A stretch of DNA of 64,000 bases, from assembly GCA_032433595.1 (NCBI GenBank), contig JASWJB010000101.1, positions 1-64,000 on the forward strand, in the 5' to 3' direction. Below the pieces are notes generated by a model. It was given only the letters and a program-made list of their open reading frames with translations. It was not told where the DNA came from and did not search any database. Every line of letters begins with the position of its first letter. Positions within the stretch are counted from its first letter, which is position 1. The translations under genes and the position numbers were made by a program. Shown here one piece after another: positions 1 through 11,879 of this stretch. The stretch comes from Conoideocrella luteorostrata (taxonomy: Eukaryota; Ascomycota; Sordariomycetes; Hypocreales; Clavicipitaceae).

Positions 1-796
1 CTGCTTGGAGCGTTACGGTCGGGGGGGGGGGGGCCGTAACACCTGAGAGCATCATAAATAGGTGGCTTTCAGGCTCTTCAGGAAAAAAAATATCATTTCA
101 TTTGAATCCTGCTATTCCTATCAATTTCCACTGCCCACAAATTGCTCGTAGTGCTCATAACGCAACAATAATGCCCTGCTCCAGCAAATCAAGCAGAGAG
201 CAGACCTATAACAGGCGTTTATGCGCGATAACGGAGGGGAGAATAATAGTATAGGCAGTAGCGGGAAAGCCCTATGCTGGTAAGCAATGGCTATCTACGA
301 TTATAAGGTGCAAGACTTCCTAAAGTTAATAATTACCCTAATCCGTGTTCCGCTAGCACTGCCGGTCAGGGCAACGGAGCTACGAAGCATAACATGCGTT
401 AACCAGGGTAGGCAGTGCCGCAGCATGCTTATCTAGCTATACTAATCTTCTTTAGTTCTTTTATTTAGTTAGGCAAATACTTGATAAAATTTATCGCGTT
501 TATATTAAAAAGGTTGTAATTAATAAGATAAAGTAGCTAAAGAGGTATATTAGAAGGGGTTAACTTAACGAGCTCCCTTACCAAATATCCTTTAAAGCTA
601 TAGATCTTATTTATAAGCAATATCTTCCTGCCCAAATTCACCGGCAGGGGCAGTTACAGCTTCAACATTGTGAGGAACCCTGCCAATTCTAACAGCAATT
701 TGGGCTTCCTTGTGCCCGTATTATTCAAGAACATTACACCCAAAATCGACCGCTGGATAAGACTATTGTTTATCCTAGATAGTGGCTTCAAAAACT

Positions 797-892
797 GTCA
801 CAAGTGAGCAGCTATGGAACTCGGGTCTCTAAAGCAGTGGAAAATTGTCCTTGATTTCTATCTAATTGACGGGGAATTTGACTACTATTTAT
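797..892 (+). repeat. Dispersed repeat, copy 1 of 3
   Basis: A segment beginning CACAAGTGAGCAGCTATGGA and ending in ATCTAATTGACGGGG recurs, diverged, at 13166-13257 and 13516-13595 in the same orientation. The TGTCAC start would suit an LTR edge, but no partner end or target duplication is visible. Confidence 0.6.
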
Positions 893-947
893 CTCTGCGA
901 TATGCCTCTTCTTCTGGATTCACTTCGTTCCATAGCTTCTGACGCTA

Positions 948-1126
948 TCGTAAGCTTCCGGCGATATCGTTCCTTTTCAATGATATCGTCCGTTTCCGGC
1001 AATGTTGTACGCTTCTAGCGATGCGCTTCCGTCAGCATCGTACGTTTCCGATGATATTGAATGCTTCCGGTAATGTTGAATGTTTCCGGCTGCATCGCAC
1101 GTTTTCGGTGATGTTGAACGTTTCCT
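948..1126. repeat. Minisatellite, about 27-bp imperfect units
   Basis: About seven imperfect units are built on CGATATCGT and GCTTCCGG words, alternating with ATGTTGAACGTTTCC variants. No ORF follows the period, so a coding role is unlikely. Confidence 0.65.
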
Positions 1127-2542
1127 GTGTCAAAAACCTCTTGTAAGTTTAGCTATTAAGCTCCCTAGCATCTCACATAGAAGGATAATCTAACCTTGAC
1201 TCTTGGGATTTAGATAACCCACTTCTTTAAATCCAAAACACGATTCAAATTAGCCTCCAACGGATACCGCAAAATAACCCCGATCCGAGCGAGCAGAATA
1301 CACAGCAACACCAAGGAATTCAATATCAGGCCAATTGTTTTAATTATTATATCGTCCGCCGCTTCCGTCAACTGCACAGGGCACAAGGCGTATGCGAGCA
1401 AGCGTACGGCGCAGCCTCACACGGGCAGGAATCGAAGGGCAGGATCCCATGACGCAACGTGGGCGTAGGGGCCGCGGCAGGTCTCGCGGCAGGTCTCGCG
1501 GCCGCTCAAGAGCAGGCGTAAATACTGGGGCAATTGAATTATTAGTTAGACAGGCAGGGGAAAACACACCTACCGCTGTCTGTGGCCACTGACGAGGCCA
1601 CTGACGAGACTTGCAGCGAGATTATGGTCGCAACGCCTAGATAGATAGCCCGGAATAACTAGTCGGACCGGTCAGTGTGAACACGAACACATTCAATGAA
1701 AACACCGGAAATCGCGGTTTTGAGCGAATTGGCCCTTGCGCGGGCTCGCGCTGCTGAAAAATCCGTCAAATTCCGTAGCATCCAGACGCGCTTGGTGAGA
1801 GGGGTAGGATTCCAGGAATTTGTGTGTGTTTTACGCGGTTAGGGTGTGGCAACTAACACTCTAGGCCAAAACAGGCGTTTTCTAGTCGTGTTTTTTTTAC
1901 AGCTACAATTAGTGATACTTGTCAGTCACACAACACCACACAAAGTCGCCCATACGCATGTGTGGACTGGCGTCCCGTGGCACCCAATTCGGCCCCTCCA
2001 GGCCACTCACTGGACTAGTTGCGTATTGTCCTCGACGGCTGCAAACCCCTCATTCTAGCGCACAATGGCTGCGCTGAGTGGTCGGGCGCACGCCACGACG
2101 CCGCCATGGACTGCTGAGGAGGAGGTGGCGGCGTCTGGAGTAGACTTTATTATTGCTATAATAATAACCATGCGCGCCGGGGGGTGAGCGACACGCAATA
2201 GTTTGTATTGCGTCTTGTGCGCTGGGTTGTTCTGCATTTTTTTGGCCCTCTGTTATAAATTACACTGCATCACTTTCCTCCGGGGGCCCTGTCGGGAGCC
2301 GCCTGCGGAGAGCTGCGTCTGCAGCAGGCGGCTATTAGGTGGGGTGTGGGCGGCATAATTCTCAGGAAGGGCAACTACATCACTCGTCTAAACAGGCATG
2401 GCATCACTCGGTTCACGAGTGTGGGCAGCAGATGACACATTATTTAGGGTTTCGAGTGTGTATCAAGGTTTGCAGTCTGTATTATGCGGGTCAAGTCGAG
2501 TCGGGACCAGTCACGATCCAAACACCAACACCAACACCAAGA

Positions 2543-3301
2543 TCAAGAGAACAGCAGACTGTACGATGCCAGCGACGCTCTCGCACCAGCGATTCTTTGG
2601 CCGCGCTCCTCGGCCGCCGCACGTCTTTGTTTCTCCGCCTCACACAGGCTTCGCTCCGTTCTGGCCAGCTGCTCGGCCGCCTCACGCTCGATTTGCTCCT
2701 CTTTGGCCCGCTGCTCGGCCGCCTCACGCTTGTATTGCTCCTGTCTGACCCGCTCCTCGACCACCTTGCGTCGGCGCTGCTCCTCCCTGGCCAGCTCCTC
2801 GGCCGCCTCGAGCTCCTCCAGACGCAGGCATTCCTCTATTTCGCCCAGCTTCTCGGCATCTTCACGCCGGCGCCGCTCCTGTCTGGCTAGCTCCTCGGCA
2901 TCTTCACGTCGGCGTTGCTCCTCTGTGGCCCGCTCCTCGGCCGCCTCAAGCTCCTCCAAGCGCATACACTCCTCTATTTCGCCCAGCTTCTCGGCATCTT
3001 CACGCCAGCGTCGCTCCCGTCTAGCTAGCTCCTCAGCATCTTCACGTCGGCGTTGCTCTTCTGTGGCTAGCTTCTCAGCTGCCTCGCGTCGGCGTTGCTC
3101 CTCTTTACGTAGGTGTTGCTCCTTGTTGGCTAGCTTCTCGGCTGCCTCGCGTCGGCGTTGCTCCTCTTCACGTAGGTGTTGCTCCGTGTTGGCTCGCTGC
3201 TCGGCTGCCTCGCGTCGGCGCTGCTCCTCTGCAAGTTGCTGCCCGGCCTGCTCGTATAAATGGCAAAGTTGGAGCTGTTCTTGAACGTCAAGCACTAACA
3301 T
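2543..3301 (-). CDS. Coiled-coil protein, N-terminal part of a kinase-like family
   Basis: The ORF is open for about 250 residues from the methionine at 3301; an in-frame upstream ATG lies at 3331. After a short head (MLVLDVQEQLQLCHLYEQAG) nearly everything is a charged 14-residue repeat of the EEQRRREAAEKLA type, about 14 units, predicting a long helical coiled coil. Inner repeat pairs such as GEIEEC and RLEELEAAEE recur as larger blocks, showing internal duplication at DNA level. From general knowledge, such E/R-rich coiled coils form the N-terminus of a fungal protein family that ends in a protein-kinase-like domain, as at 17821-18993 here. No such domain follows: the frame closes after a short unrelated tail. 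I infer a truncated member, or simply a repeat ORF. The serine/arginine-rich plus-strand ORF across it is its antisense shadow. Confidence 0.5.
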   Translation of the reverse strand: MLVLDVQEQLQLCHLYEQAGQQLAEEQRRREAAEQRANTEQHLREEEQRRREAAEKLANKEQHLRKEEQRRREAAEKLATEEQRRREDAEELARRERRWREDAEKLGEIEECMRLEELEAAEERATEEQRRREDAEELARQERRRREDAEKLGEIEECLRLEELEAAEELAREEQRRRKVVEERVRQEQYKREAAEQRAKEEQIEREAAEQLARTERSLCEAEKQRRAAAEERGQRIAGARASLASYSLLFS

Positions 3302-4261
3302 GTTGACGGGTAGGTGGGCGGATACCCCCACGAGAGGTTATTGTCTGTCTGCAGATTATGTAGAGAAGAAGCAAGCCGCGTGTGCAGTCCGCATAGGGGG
3401 GCAAGCTTTTATACCTTTTTCGTCGCATAAAGTTTGGTGGCGTACGGGGCTACTTGGGGGTCAGTCATTGTTGGGGATACACAACAAACCTAGCATGTCG
3501 AATGGAACTGTGGGATATTGCGATGCAAAGTTCAAGGTAGCGTTGGCGCTCTGGACGGTAGGCACAAGGCGGCGTCGTCATCATCATTGGCATCGTCATG
3601 CATCGCATCGTGTGTGGGCTCGTGGGTGGGCATCAAAAGATGTAGTTCTGGCCGCATCGCGGCGAAGCGGCGCGGATTTTGGAGCGCTTTTGGCAACGGA
3701 TTTTGCAAGGCGAGGCGGACTACAGAGCAGGCGTTGATAGACTATGTAGCTGCCTTGCCTGCATGTGTGAGTGTGTGTGTGGGTGTGTGCCTCGCCTCCT
3801 TGCCCGCGAACAACGCCCTCGCGACCGTCTACGTCCCCGGCACAGTTATCTGCAGTCGCAGCTCCTCCATCCTGCTCCTCGGCGGGCAGCGCACAAAATG
3901 CCGGCGGCATGGGTGGTTCTCCGCTCGGGTTGCGGCCAGGAAAGGGAGAACTGAGAGTAAGCCACTGGATACGGGAGCTTCCTTGGATATCTTCAACAAT
4001 ATCGCAAGATTACGGGCACTCCGGAAGCCAGCTAGGACGGACTGTCTGATAGCAGGCGACTCACACGTGCAGATCGAAGGTTACAGCTGCGTTAACTTTG
4101 TACTCAAGAAGACTTGGTGGACACAGGCGAACCCTACGAATTCGCGATGCTACGCCCTTTGTTTTCCACTAATATTGAATTATTTAATCGGCTGTATAAT
4201 CGTGGAATTCGCTGGAATAGCTTCCTTGCGCTCACACAGCTGGAGCATAAGTCCGGCCCGG
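3302..4261. other. Gene-less stretch with a fragment of the foldback repeat
   Basis: No recognisable gene. Bases 3880-3950 match both arms of the foldback element at 59630-60097 (shared words GCACAAAATGCCGGCGG and ATGGGTGGTT). A GTGTGTGTG stretch lies near 3766-3790. A 386-codon open frame crosses the region but has no domain and mostly follows repeats. Confidence 0.6.
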
Positions 4262-4680
4262 TCATCTACATCATTGAACGGTATTATAGTTAGTGGTTCT
4301 GCAATACCAAGCAACATTGGAAGAAGGCCTCGACGTTGCTCACAAGGTCTCTTGTCCAATGCATCCAATTCCTTCAATTCGTTAATTCCGCCGTACAAGC
4401 AAGGATTCAAGACCTCCTGCCGCTTTGGACGGTCAATCATGGTTATCTGCATCATTGAACGCTATACAGTCAGTGGGTTCTGCATCGTTGAACGCTATAC
4501 AGCCAGTGGGTTCTGCATCGTTAAACGCTATACAGTTAGTAGGTTCTGCAGTATCAAGCAACATGGGAAGAAAGTCTTGACGCTACTCACAAGGTCTCGT
4601 AAAATTCATCAAATTCGTCAACTGCGCTGTACAAGCAAGGATTCAAGACCTCCTGCCGCCGCAGACTGTCAATTATAGCA
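4262..4680 (+). repeat. Tandem duplication of about 245 bp
   Basis: Two diverged copies (about 4262-4440 and 4508-4675) share ACGCTATACAG, TCTGCA, CTCACAAGGTCTC and CAAGCAAGGATTCAAGACC. Between them lie two extra short repeats of the TTGAACGCTATACAG unit. Because copia integrase remains follow 300 bp downstream, the block may be decayed gag or leader sequence of that element. That is inference; I see no zinc knuckle. Confidence 0.55.
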
Positions 4681-4959
4681 CAACCGACTAGGTCATCCTA
4701 GTGAGATCACCATCGAATGCCTAGGAATTCAATGCCTAGGAGCCCAATTGAAAGGTCCTTCAACGGTTAAATGCGACCACTGCAGCTGTGGAAAGATGCA
4801 ACAACAGGTATCGTGAAGAAGGCCTGCTTGGCCAGAATAACCGTTTGAGGAGATCTGGATCAAGGAAGCAAGTCCATAACTAAGCAACGCACAGCATATT
4901 AGGCCTCTAGTTAATCTGGCCGTCAGAATCAGCAATAAGATCAACAGCAAGAGCGAATC

Positions 4960-5345
4960 TATGATCGGAATTGGAAATGTCGCGATGATCATGACCAGCA
5001 GGTATGTGAGGTATGCAAATCTTTGGCGATGCTGGAGCGCGATTCCGGAACCGCGCCGCATAGCAGCGAATTTACCTCATGACCTTTGGAAGGATATCGT
5101 GGAAGCTGCCTGCTACCTGCAAAACCGAACGCCGCTTGAGATAAATGCGTGGAAGAGCCCGCATAAGCTAGTCTTCAAGAAGAGCCTGAAATAACCCGCT
5201 TACGAGCGCACAGAGGCGAGGCATTCGCATTCGCGATGACTTTGGACGCTTGGCTGCGGCTTCATCGGAAGTTCAAGCTTGAACCTAAGGCACACATCGG
5301 ATATCTCGTAGGGTACGGTATATCGAACGGCTTCCGCCGTCGCAA
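4960..5345 (+). pseudogene. Ty1/copia retrotransposon integrase relic
   Basis: The frame at 4961-5194 carries NLPHDLWKDIVEAACYLQNR, then TPLEIN and WKSPHK. This is the end of the copia integrase core, where such elements read LPxxLWxEIxxAAxYLxNRTP. In a shifted frame about 90 bp further on, KAHIGYLVGYG matches the motif that follows it in copia polyproteins. Between them are a stop codon (after FKKSLK) and a frame change, so the element is dead. No reverse transcriptase or RNase H is seen downstream. The relic is followed by repeats like those at 48060-48545 and 53110-53285, which lie beside copia-type LTRs. Confidence 0.8.
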
Positions 5346-5510
5346 GTTAATCTGACGAAGACGATGAAGAAGCATCAGATATTGCAAGTCAAGCTGACCA
5401 GCTCGTTGAAAGGTCAAATGTCGGAAGGCGTACAGACGCTGCAAGAAGCATAACATATTGCAAGGTGATCTGAAGACGATGAAGATGTTCAAGATTCGAT
5501 GACGGTGGCC
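5346..5510 (+). repeat. Copy of the GAAGACGATGAAGA repeat family
   Basis: Imperfect units contain CGCAAGTTAATCTGACGA, GAAGACGATGAAGA and AGCTCGTTGAAAGGTC. The same units form long arrays at 48060-48545 (plus) and 53110-53285 (minus), each beside an LTR. Here they directly follow a copia integrase relic, which suggests the array belonged to a copia polyprotein or its flank. Confidence 0.6.
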
Positions 5511-7850
5511 ATCGGTCAAAATTCTAGTCAGGAAAACGGTCAGGAAGACGGTTACGATAGGAGCGGGAGAGGGGAAAAGTCAGCTCATATGTTGCTGCCC
5601 ACGCGAGAAATACGGAACACTCGTCCTTGTCCTTCTCCTGCTCTGTCTCTGTCACTGCCACTGCTGCCACTTCTGCTCCTCTTCTGCTAGCATGGAAAAG
5701 TTGTCAGTACGCTGCATGGGGCATTGGTATGGCTCTGACCAAATAGTCATACGCTTGCTCCGAAATTGTTTGTCCCACACTTGCTTTCGGATCGAGTCAT
5801 ACGCGCAGCCCCTTTTTATCACGCCGTCGTCTTTGAGTAGCCTCAACTGACTGTATTGTCGCAGGCTGAGAGGTCGACCGCTGGTCGTCTCGGCGCCTCT
5901 GTGGCATAGGTGGCGGGAGCCGTTCGTTTGTACGCCTGTAGCATTTCGTCCTGCGCATGTCTATTCAGCCCTACCACGGCAATGGCGACACGTACAACGG
6001 AAGCGTCGCAAAATCCCCATCTTCCCAGTTAATTAGAGTACGACCTGCGTATGAGTGCTTTTTGGTTTGTGTTCAGTTGCTCTTATAGCGGATTCGGTAT
6101 CGTGTTCAGCCTGGACTGACCTTTTGAGTCTCGTTTCGCCGAATCTTTTGCTTGTGCTTCTCATCACTGTTCCTGCCGAGGCGAGTAGCCGAGATACTGC
6201 TACCTAACATCTTTGCTGTCACCCTTGCCGTTGTTCTTACTTTGGAGCCGGTGCTGGTGCTAGCTGGTTCTGGCGCTGCGTACAATACAGGCGTGGTGTA
6301 TAATTAAAGTGCGATGGTTGGGTTTGAACCTGTAACGACGCTAGGGAAGGCGGTTGGGAAGGTGGGGTGGGTAAAGAGGGAGGAAAGAACCGAAAGAACC
6401 GAAAGAAACTCTAGGTTTTAAGTTTGTGAAAACATTGTAAATTTAATTTCGGCGTGACCCATCGAGTTTGTCAGCCTGGTTGCACATTGCACGGTTACAC
6501 GGTCTCATGCACGTAAGATGCACGCTTGGCCTCCCCCAACGACGACAGCTAGCCATTATACTCGATAGATCTCATTGGGAAGGTCTGGGAATCCTGGCGA
6601 ATATCATCAGCAACATCATCCGCAACAACAGCATCGTCCGTAGCATCGTCGGCAGCAGCATCGTCGGCAGCAAACATTATCCGTACAGCATCGTCAGCAG
6701 CAACATGATTAGCATTAGCGTCGTCCGAACAGCAACATCAGCAGCAACATTGTCCACGCCAACATTATCCGCAGAGCATCTTCCGCAGCCGCATCGTCAG
6801 TAGCGGAGGTCACATGGTCTCAGGCATGCAAGATGCAAGCTTGGCCACCCCTTCAACAAGCCCGACTTTCTTCATCTACTCACCTTCTGTTGGTTGTCAT
6901 GACTCGGAGTCGTTCTCGCCAGCATCGGTGGAGCTGTTGCAGCGTTCCTGAGTTGCTGAATCAAATTTGCGGCAGACGGGGAACCTCCTACCGTCGTCGA
7001 CGTGCAAGTCTGCCTGACTGGCACAGTGAGTGCCCTCAGGTCAGACTTTTTGAACGACTTTACCTTACTGACACAGTACCCTCGAACCAGACTTGTTGCA
7101 TGTACGATTTTGCCCTCGATATATACTATGACAACCTGGCGTGAACGAGCCGCGTGTTCCTCATTCTTGCACCATGGTTGGGTCCTATGGGCAATGACAA
7201 AGTGTTCCCTTGCAAGGGCTGCGGAGAGGTTCGTATGTATCCAACGCCCAGAAAACTTGACCAGAAGTTCTGCTTTTGCGGCACGCTTAATCAGTATTAA
7301 TGCTGACTGTAATTTTTATTTCTAGATTCTCGAGGAAGGCAAAGCATTTGAGTTGGTTGTGTCGCACAGCACGGGAATCTTCGAATCGTTCGCAACAGCA
7401 TCGTCCACAACAACCTGCACCGGCAGCAGCAACATGTCCACTGCAGCATTGCCCGCAGCAATATTATCTGAGGTATCGTTCGCGACAACATCTTCCGTAG
7501 CTACATCGTCCACATCATCGTCCGCATCATCAGAGTCGTCCAACAGGTATTACGCCCTAAGCATACAGGCTTGCATGTCAGTGCCCTCGCTCCGCCTCTA
7601 CCGCCCATCAACCCTCGTCACAAAACAGCTATGCGCGAAACAGTGAGCAAGACTCCATGGGCACCCCCCAATAGCCCTTTTAGCATGGTGGATAGATATA
7701 CCGGGGATAATGAAGTTGCTGGCGATCAGTTCCGTAATCTTAAGCACGTCATGGACAACTACGACACAGCCCGTCTTGTGCTATTTGGCCTCCTGTCTCG
7801 TATAGTTAGTGAACTCGAACCCTCCCGACTTTAAGCTACATGTCTTGTCT
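5511..7850. other. Gene-less stretch with simple-sequence tracts
   Basis: No domain-bearing ORF. Imperfect GCA/ATC trinucleotide-type tracts (CATCGTCGGCAGCAG, CATCGTCCACATCATC) occupy about 6600-6800 and 7380-7545 and open spurious reading frames. GAAAGAACC is repeated near 6385-6410. Confidence 0.55.
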
Positions 7851-8077
7851 GACTGACGATAGCTTCGGTCGCACCGACGCGAGCATCTTGGGCAGCCCTC
7901 TTCGAACCCGTCATCGAATTCGACAGCCGTTGCATGCTTCTTGGCCGGCAGCCTCTTCGAACCCCGTCATCGAATTGCTCAGTGCTGGTTAGAGGCTGCG
8001 TCCGCAGACACGACCTGAGGCATCTGGATGAGACTTGCCGCACGAGAGCTACGACTATGGAACCCTCTCGCATATAA

Positions 8078-8320
8078 TGTCCCCAGATAAAAGAACAGCG
8101 CCCAAGTTATCGCGTGGTCTCTAAGCATCCCATATACCTCGATGTATTCTCAGAGTTCTCGGAATTACTTAATGATCTTTAACGATCAACCCCTAGCCTG
8201 TCAAGGTGACGACTATATCCTCAAGTGGAAAGGAAGGGGGTGGCAAACTACGACCATGATAATTCATTAAGCCGCCGAGGCTATTGCAACACCAATTCCG
8301 TCCCGTTTTGGCACTCGATA
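8078..8320 (+). repeat. Dispersed repeat shared with 19238-19495
   Basis: Shared words include ATGTCCCCAGA, CGATGTATTCTCAGAG and the downstream pair AAGCCGCC...GGCT...GCAAC...CAATTCCGTCC. Both copies are plus-strand and diverged. A short peptide of the type IYxDVFSE appears in one frame of each copy, reminiscent of the start of gypsy reverse transcriptases, but it is too short to assign. Confidence 0.55.
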
Positions 8321-8465
8321 AACCAAACAAAGGCTTCAATGCGGAGCGCCTGACTGTAGCCTTCCACCTACTGCTTTCCTTGTTTCGACAATCATTCGAT
8401 GATATCTGAAGAACATGCTTGTTTGCCAGAGATTACGAATCGGCCTATATCGAGCACATAACACC

Positions 8466-8583
8466 TGTCAGACACCACTTCTTTCTGTCAGACCACCACT
8501 TTCTGTTAGACACTATCGTTTTCTGTCAGACACCACCACTTTCTGTTAGACACCACCACTCTCTGTCAGACACCACCACTCTC
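8466..8583 (+). repeat. Minisatellite, about 20-bp unit, 6 copies
   Basis: Unit TTCTGTCAGACACCACCACT with small changes. Its core GTCAGACACC also occurs in the repeat arms at 31769-32040 and 36915-37190. Confidence 0.8.
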
Positions 8584-11032
8584 GATGACCCGCGCGGAGT
8601 CGTAGAACTAGCAATGCACCCAAGGCCATCGGGGGAGAATATCATGCAGCTAGGAAATCCCTAACTGCGGGGTCTATAGAGAAAGTCAGAGATTCAAATG
8701 GTCTGCCCTACACATATCCCTCAATGGTTGCCTTCAGGGCGAACCCACGTCGTGCGCGCATTGGAAAATAGATGACACTATGCCTCTCAAATACCTAATT
8801 GGAGTCATAGGCTGGTTCCTATCGTGCCGACAGTCGAAAGTATGGATTGGTTGAAACTGTGCAACCTGGAACTGCATCCCCGTACACATTCTACGTAGCA
8901 CTAAACAGCATGCTGGCAAGGTACGCCGAGATCATAGATGTTCTCTACAGCAGCAACATCTTTAAGATTGATGATTGCTTGCGGTTGAGCCTTTCGATCG
9001 CTTCTTTCGTGGTAGTTACGCTTTTATCTCTCTGTTTCTCGCAGTCGGTAAATTGTAACCGTGGGAAATGCATCAGCAGTTCGACTCTTGCCATACCTGC
9101 ACGAGAATGACGTCGGCGCCGGCCGCTGCAAGACCAACGGCGATAGAGCGGTCGCGAGAATCTTAGGCAGCTTTCTTACGAATCAATCCGACAACCGACC
9201 CATAGCTGTTGCGAGCATCATGGGAAGCTTCTACACGAATTGACCCGACCATCATGGAATTGAATAGCCAGCTTCTTAGCTTGCAGCATCCTTTCATATC
9301 GACCTAAACGTCATCGAGCTCGATACTGCCATGAGCATCCTAACCGGCAGCCTCCTTACGAGTCTAAAGCAGATGGAAGTTGTCGACCGGTCGTTTAACT
9401 CTGGGTTATTTTCGAGGTTGACTTCTCGTCCGGCACCCGTCGCTAACGAAGATATGAAACGAAAACGGAATTAGCGGAAGCCGAACTCTGTGATTGAGAA
9501 GATGAAGCGAATATCCGAAGGAATTGAGCCCTACTCAGGCTGTGATCAAACCGAATATAACAGCTATCGCGAGTATCTTGGCGGGCAGCTTCGTATAAAC
9601 TGACCCGACCGTTATCGAATTCGATAACCGGCGCGAGCATCCCGGCCGACAGCTTTATACATATTAACCTGACCGTGAAATTCGATACTGCCCCGAGTAT
9701 TTTCGCTGGCTGCTTTGTATAATTCAACCCAACCTTTGAATTTGATACTACCGCAAGCATCTTGGTCGGCCGTGTCTTTGGAATCAATCCGACAACCGAA
9801 CCCATAGCTAGCACGAGCATCTTAACCGGCCGCTTCCTTCGAATCCTGACCGGTTCCTTCTATCACCGCCCCAGCAACCTCCTCTTGGCTACGGTGCCCC
9901 TGGCCCGTATGGCGCGGATTCACAGCAATCATTGTCTCCTGTCGGCGGCGACGCTCCAGGAGCTAGGTATGGAATGCATCCAGGCCAGAACCCCCACGGG
10001 GGCTTTGGTCAGCCTAGACCTGATGCTGCTCTCGCCGCACAATTGGGCAGCATGAATCTACCTGATCTTCTCCGCCGACAGCTTCCTTCGAACCCCGTCA
10101 TCGAATTCGATAGCTGCTGCGAGTATCTTTGCCGGCTTCCATACGAAACAATCCAACCATCGAATTCAATAAGCCGACCGCACGGAATCAGCGGAAGCTT
10201 AACTCTGTGATTGACAAGATGAAGCGACGAGCCTCCTCAGGTTGTAATGACCCCGGATCTAGAGGGGGAACGGGTCAAGGGTGTAAACGACAGCTCTTTG
10301 GCCAATTCCGGATCAAGAAGCAGAGAAGATATTTATGCAGGGATCGAGCAAACACATTTCACCTTGTATAGGCACAAGACATCATCAATTTCATCACTTT
10401 CTATTCATTCCTATCAATTTTCTACTGTGCAATTGCTCTGACCTCAATATCGCAACAAAGTGACCATGCCGATCGAACTCGACGGCTCCCCCCGAGCATC
10501 CTAACTGGCAGCCTCCCTACGAGTCCGGAACCGACTGTCATCGAATTCGATAGCCGCCACGAGCATCCCGGCCGGCCGCTTGGTGCAAATCAACCCGACC
10601 GTCGATTTCGATACTCTACACAGCTTCCTAACCAGCAGCTTCCTTACTGTCAGGAAGAACCCGCCCGTCAACGAAGGATCCGCAGCAATCTTCCGTCTCT
10701 GCAACACAACATGGTACGATGGGCTCGTGGTTTGAAGAATGCCTTACATTACCAACTAGAAATTCATCTACAAGAGGTCTATTTCCTCGTACAATATCCA
10801 GAATATAAGGACAACTCCGCGGTAACACAAGATCCACCTCCAAGCTGCTCACATTGTTGTCGGAACAATTTACCACTTGACTATGGAGCAAGAGTGTAGG
10901 CTTCCTGAACTGTTAATCCAGTGGCTCCAATTAGGGCTTACACTCTACGCGACAATTGTGATACTCCAACAGAATTGCCCCCAAGTTCCTCAGCAGCCAG
11001 CTTACCTAGCTTACTAACCCACTGTGTTACCA

Positions 11033-11217
11033 ATTCAATCGTGGTCAAATCAACAGCTAACTGGAGTTCCCAGCCAGTCAATCCAACCGTGGTCAAATCA
11101 GCGGCTTACTGGAGTTCCAGCCAGCCAATCCAATCATAGTCAAATTCAACAGCTTGGAGTTCCCAGCCAGCCAATCCAATCGTGGTCAAAACAACAGCCT
11201 ACCGGAGTTCCCAGCCA
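11033..11217 (+). repeat. Minisatellite, about 46-bp unit, 4 copies
   Basis: Unit: CAATCCAATCGTGGTCAAAT, then CAACAGCTTACTGGAGTTCC and CAGCCAGC. Four units lie in direct orientation. The plus frame opens across them but carries no domain. Confidence 0.75.
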
Positions 11218-11879
11218 GAAGTGTGCTTATTTGCAAGCCTGCTGCCTGGCTAATTCCTTCAGTGGCCAGTCAGTTATTTATTCTACATAGCTGCCGCGAC
11301 CAGCTGCCACGAATCCAGCCACCGTGATCAAGTTCAACGGCCTGCCCGATACCATAGTCCGCTCCCTCAGCAGCCGGCCCGACATCCTCCTACCTGCGAA
11401 CAGACTTGACAGCTTGACTAACTCCCTAGTCCGCCGCTCGGATAGATACTTCCTCCTCCCTTCTCTCTTCCTCTCTAGATCACTGGGGACAGTGGTTTCT
11501 TTGTGCGTTGCCGGCATTTGCCACGGTCAGAATCGTCAGATGGGCAAGTCGTGCCATGCCACAGGTAGCACACATAGTACGGGCGATGGAATGAACCCTC
11601 CACCTTTGGGTAGAGTTAGGAGCGAAGAACTCGGGGGGTACGATCGAGTTGCTGCCTTGGGGGCAGATCAGGGCAGGGTAGAGCTGCGAGTGAAGGTCTT
11701 GAGGAAAATGGAGCCAAATATCTTGAGGGCAACCAGAAGCAAGAGGACTTGAAGAGAACAATGCACAATGTGACTCAAAAACACAACGCACAGCAATAAC
11801 AAGAAAAGACAAGCCACTAATAGTCCCTTTGATCCCTGTAGTCTATCTACATTTTAATTTCTAGGACCCGGCCGCGGCT
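11218..11879. other. Gene-less stretch
   Basis: ORFs of 110-142 codons on both strands overlap each other without any recognisable motif. I see nothing I can support here. Confidence 0.4.

Larger units (their letters stand above)
1..2542. other. Gene-less repeat-rich stretch
   Basis: I recognise no gene here. The stretch holds a 13-bp G run near base 20, an AT-rich patch at about 420-620, and the repeat elements listed separately at 797-892 and 948-1126. Positions 2269-2315 match 26187-26236 closely (both around CCCTGTCGG and GCCGCCTGCGG), so this is another dispersed repeat. ORFs of 60-75 codons exist but show no domain and no codon signature. Confidence 0.6.
7860..10680 (+). repeat. Scattered 63-70-bp repeat family, about 15 or more units
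   Basis: Units have the pattern CCGACCGTCATCGAATTCGA, then TAGCCGC, CGAGCATC, a GGCCGGC-type core, and AGCTTCCTTCGAAT. They form clusters at about 7860-7985, 9122-9400, 9545-9860, 10080-10175 and 10465-10665. Spacing is irregular and frames are not conserved, so these are not protein repeats. Sequence between clusters shows no gene I can recognise. Confidence 0.65.

Noticed and set aside
1..40. Possible telomere at the window start
   Set aside because: There is a G run but no TTAGGG or variant array.
2484..3284. 266-codon Ser/Arg/Cys-rich plus ORF
   Set aside because: It is the antisense of the EEQRRREAAE coiled-coil repeat; repeat periodicity keeps the other strand open by chance.
3518..4678. 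386-codon plus ORF
   Set aside because: It crosses the foldback-repeat fragment and a tandem duplication, has no domain, and shows inconsistent composition along its length.
4263..4680. Gag gene of the copia relic
   Set aside because: The frame is suggestive, but there is no CCHC knuckle and the duplication makes homology by eye unreliable. Kept only as a repeat.
8466..8583. Regularly spaced repeats resembling a CRISPR array
   Set aside because: Units are contiguous without unique spacers, and the genome is eukaryotic.
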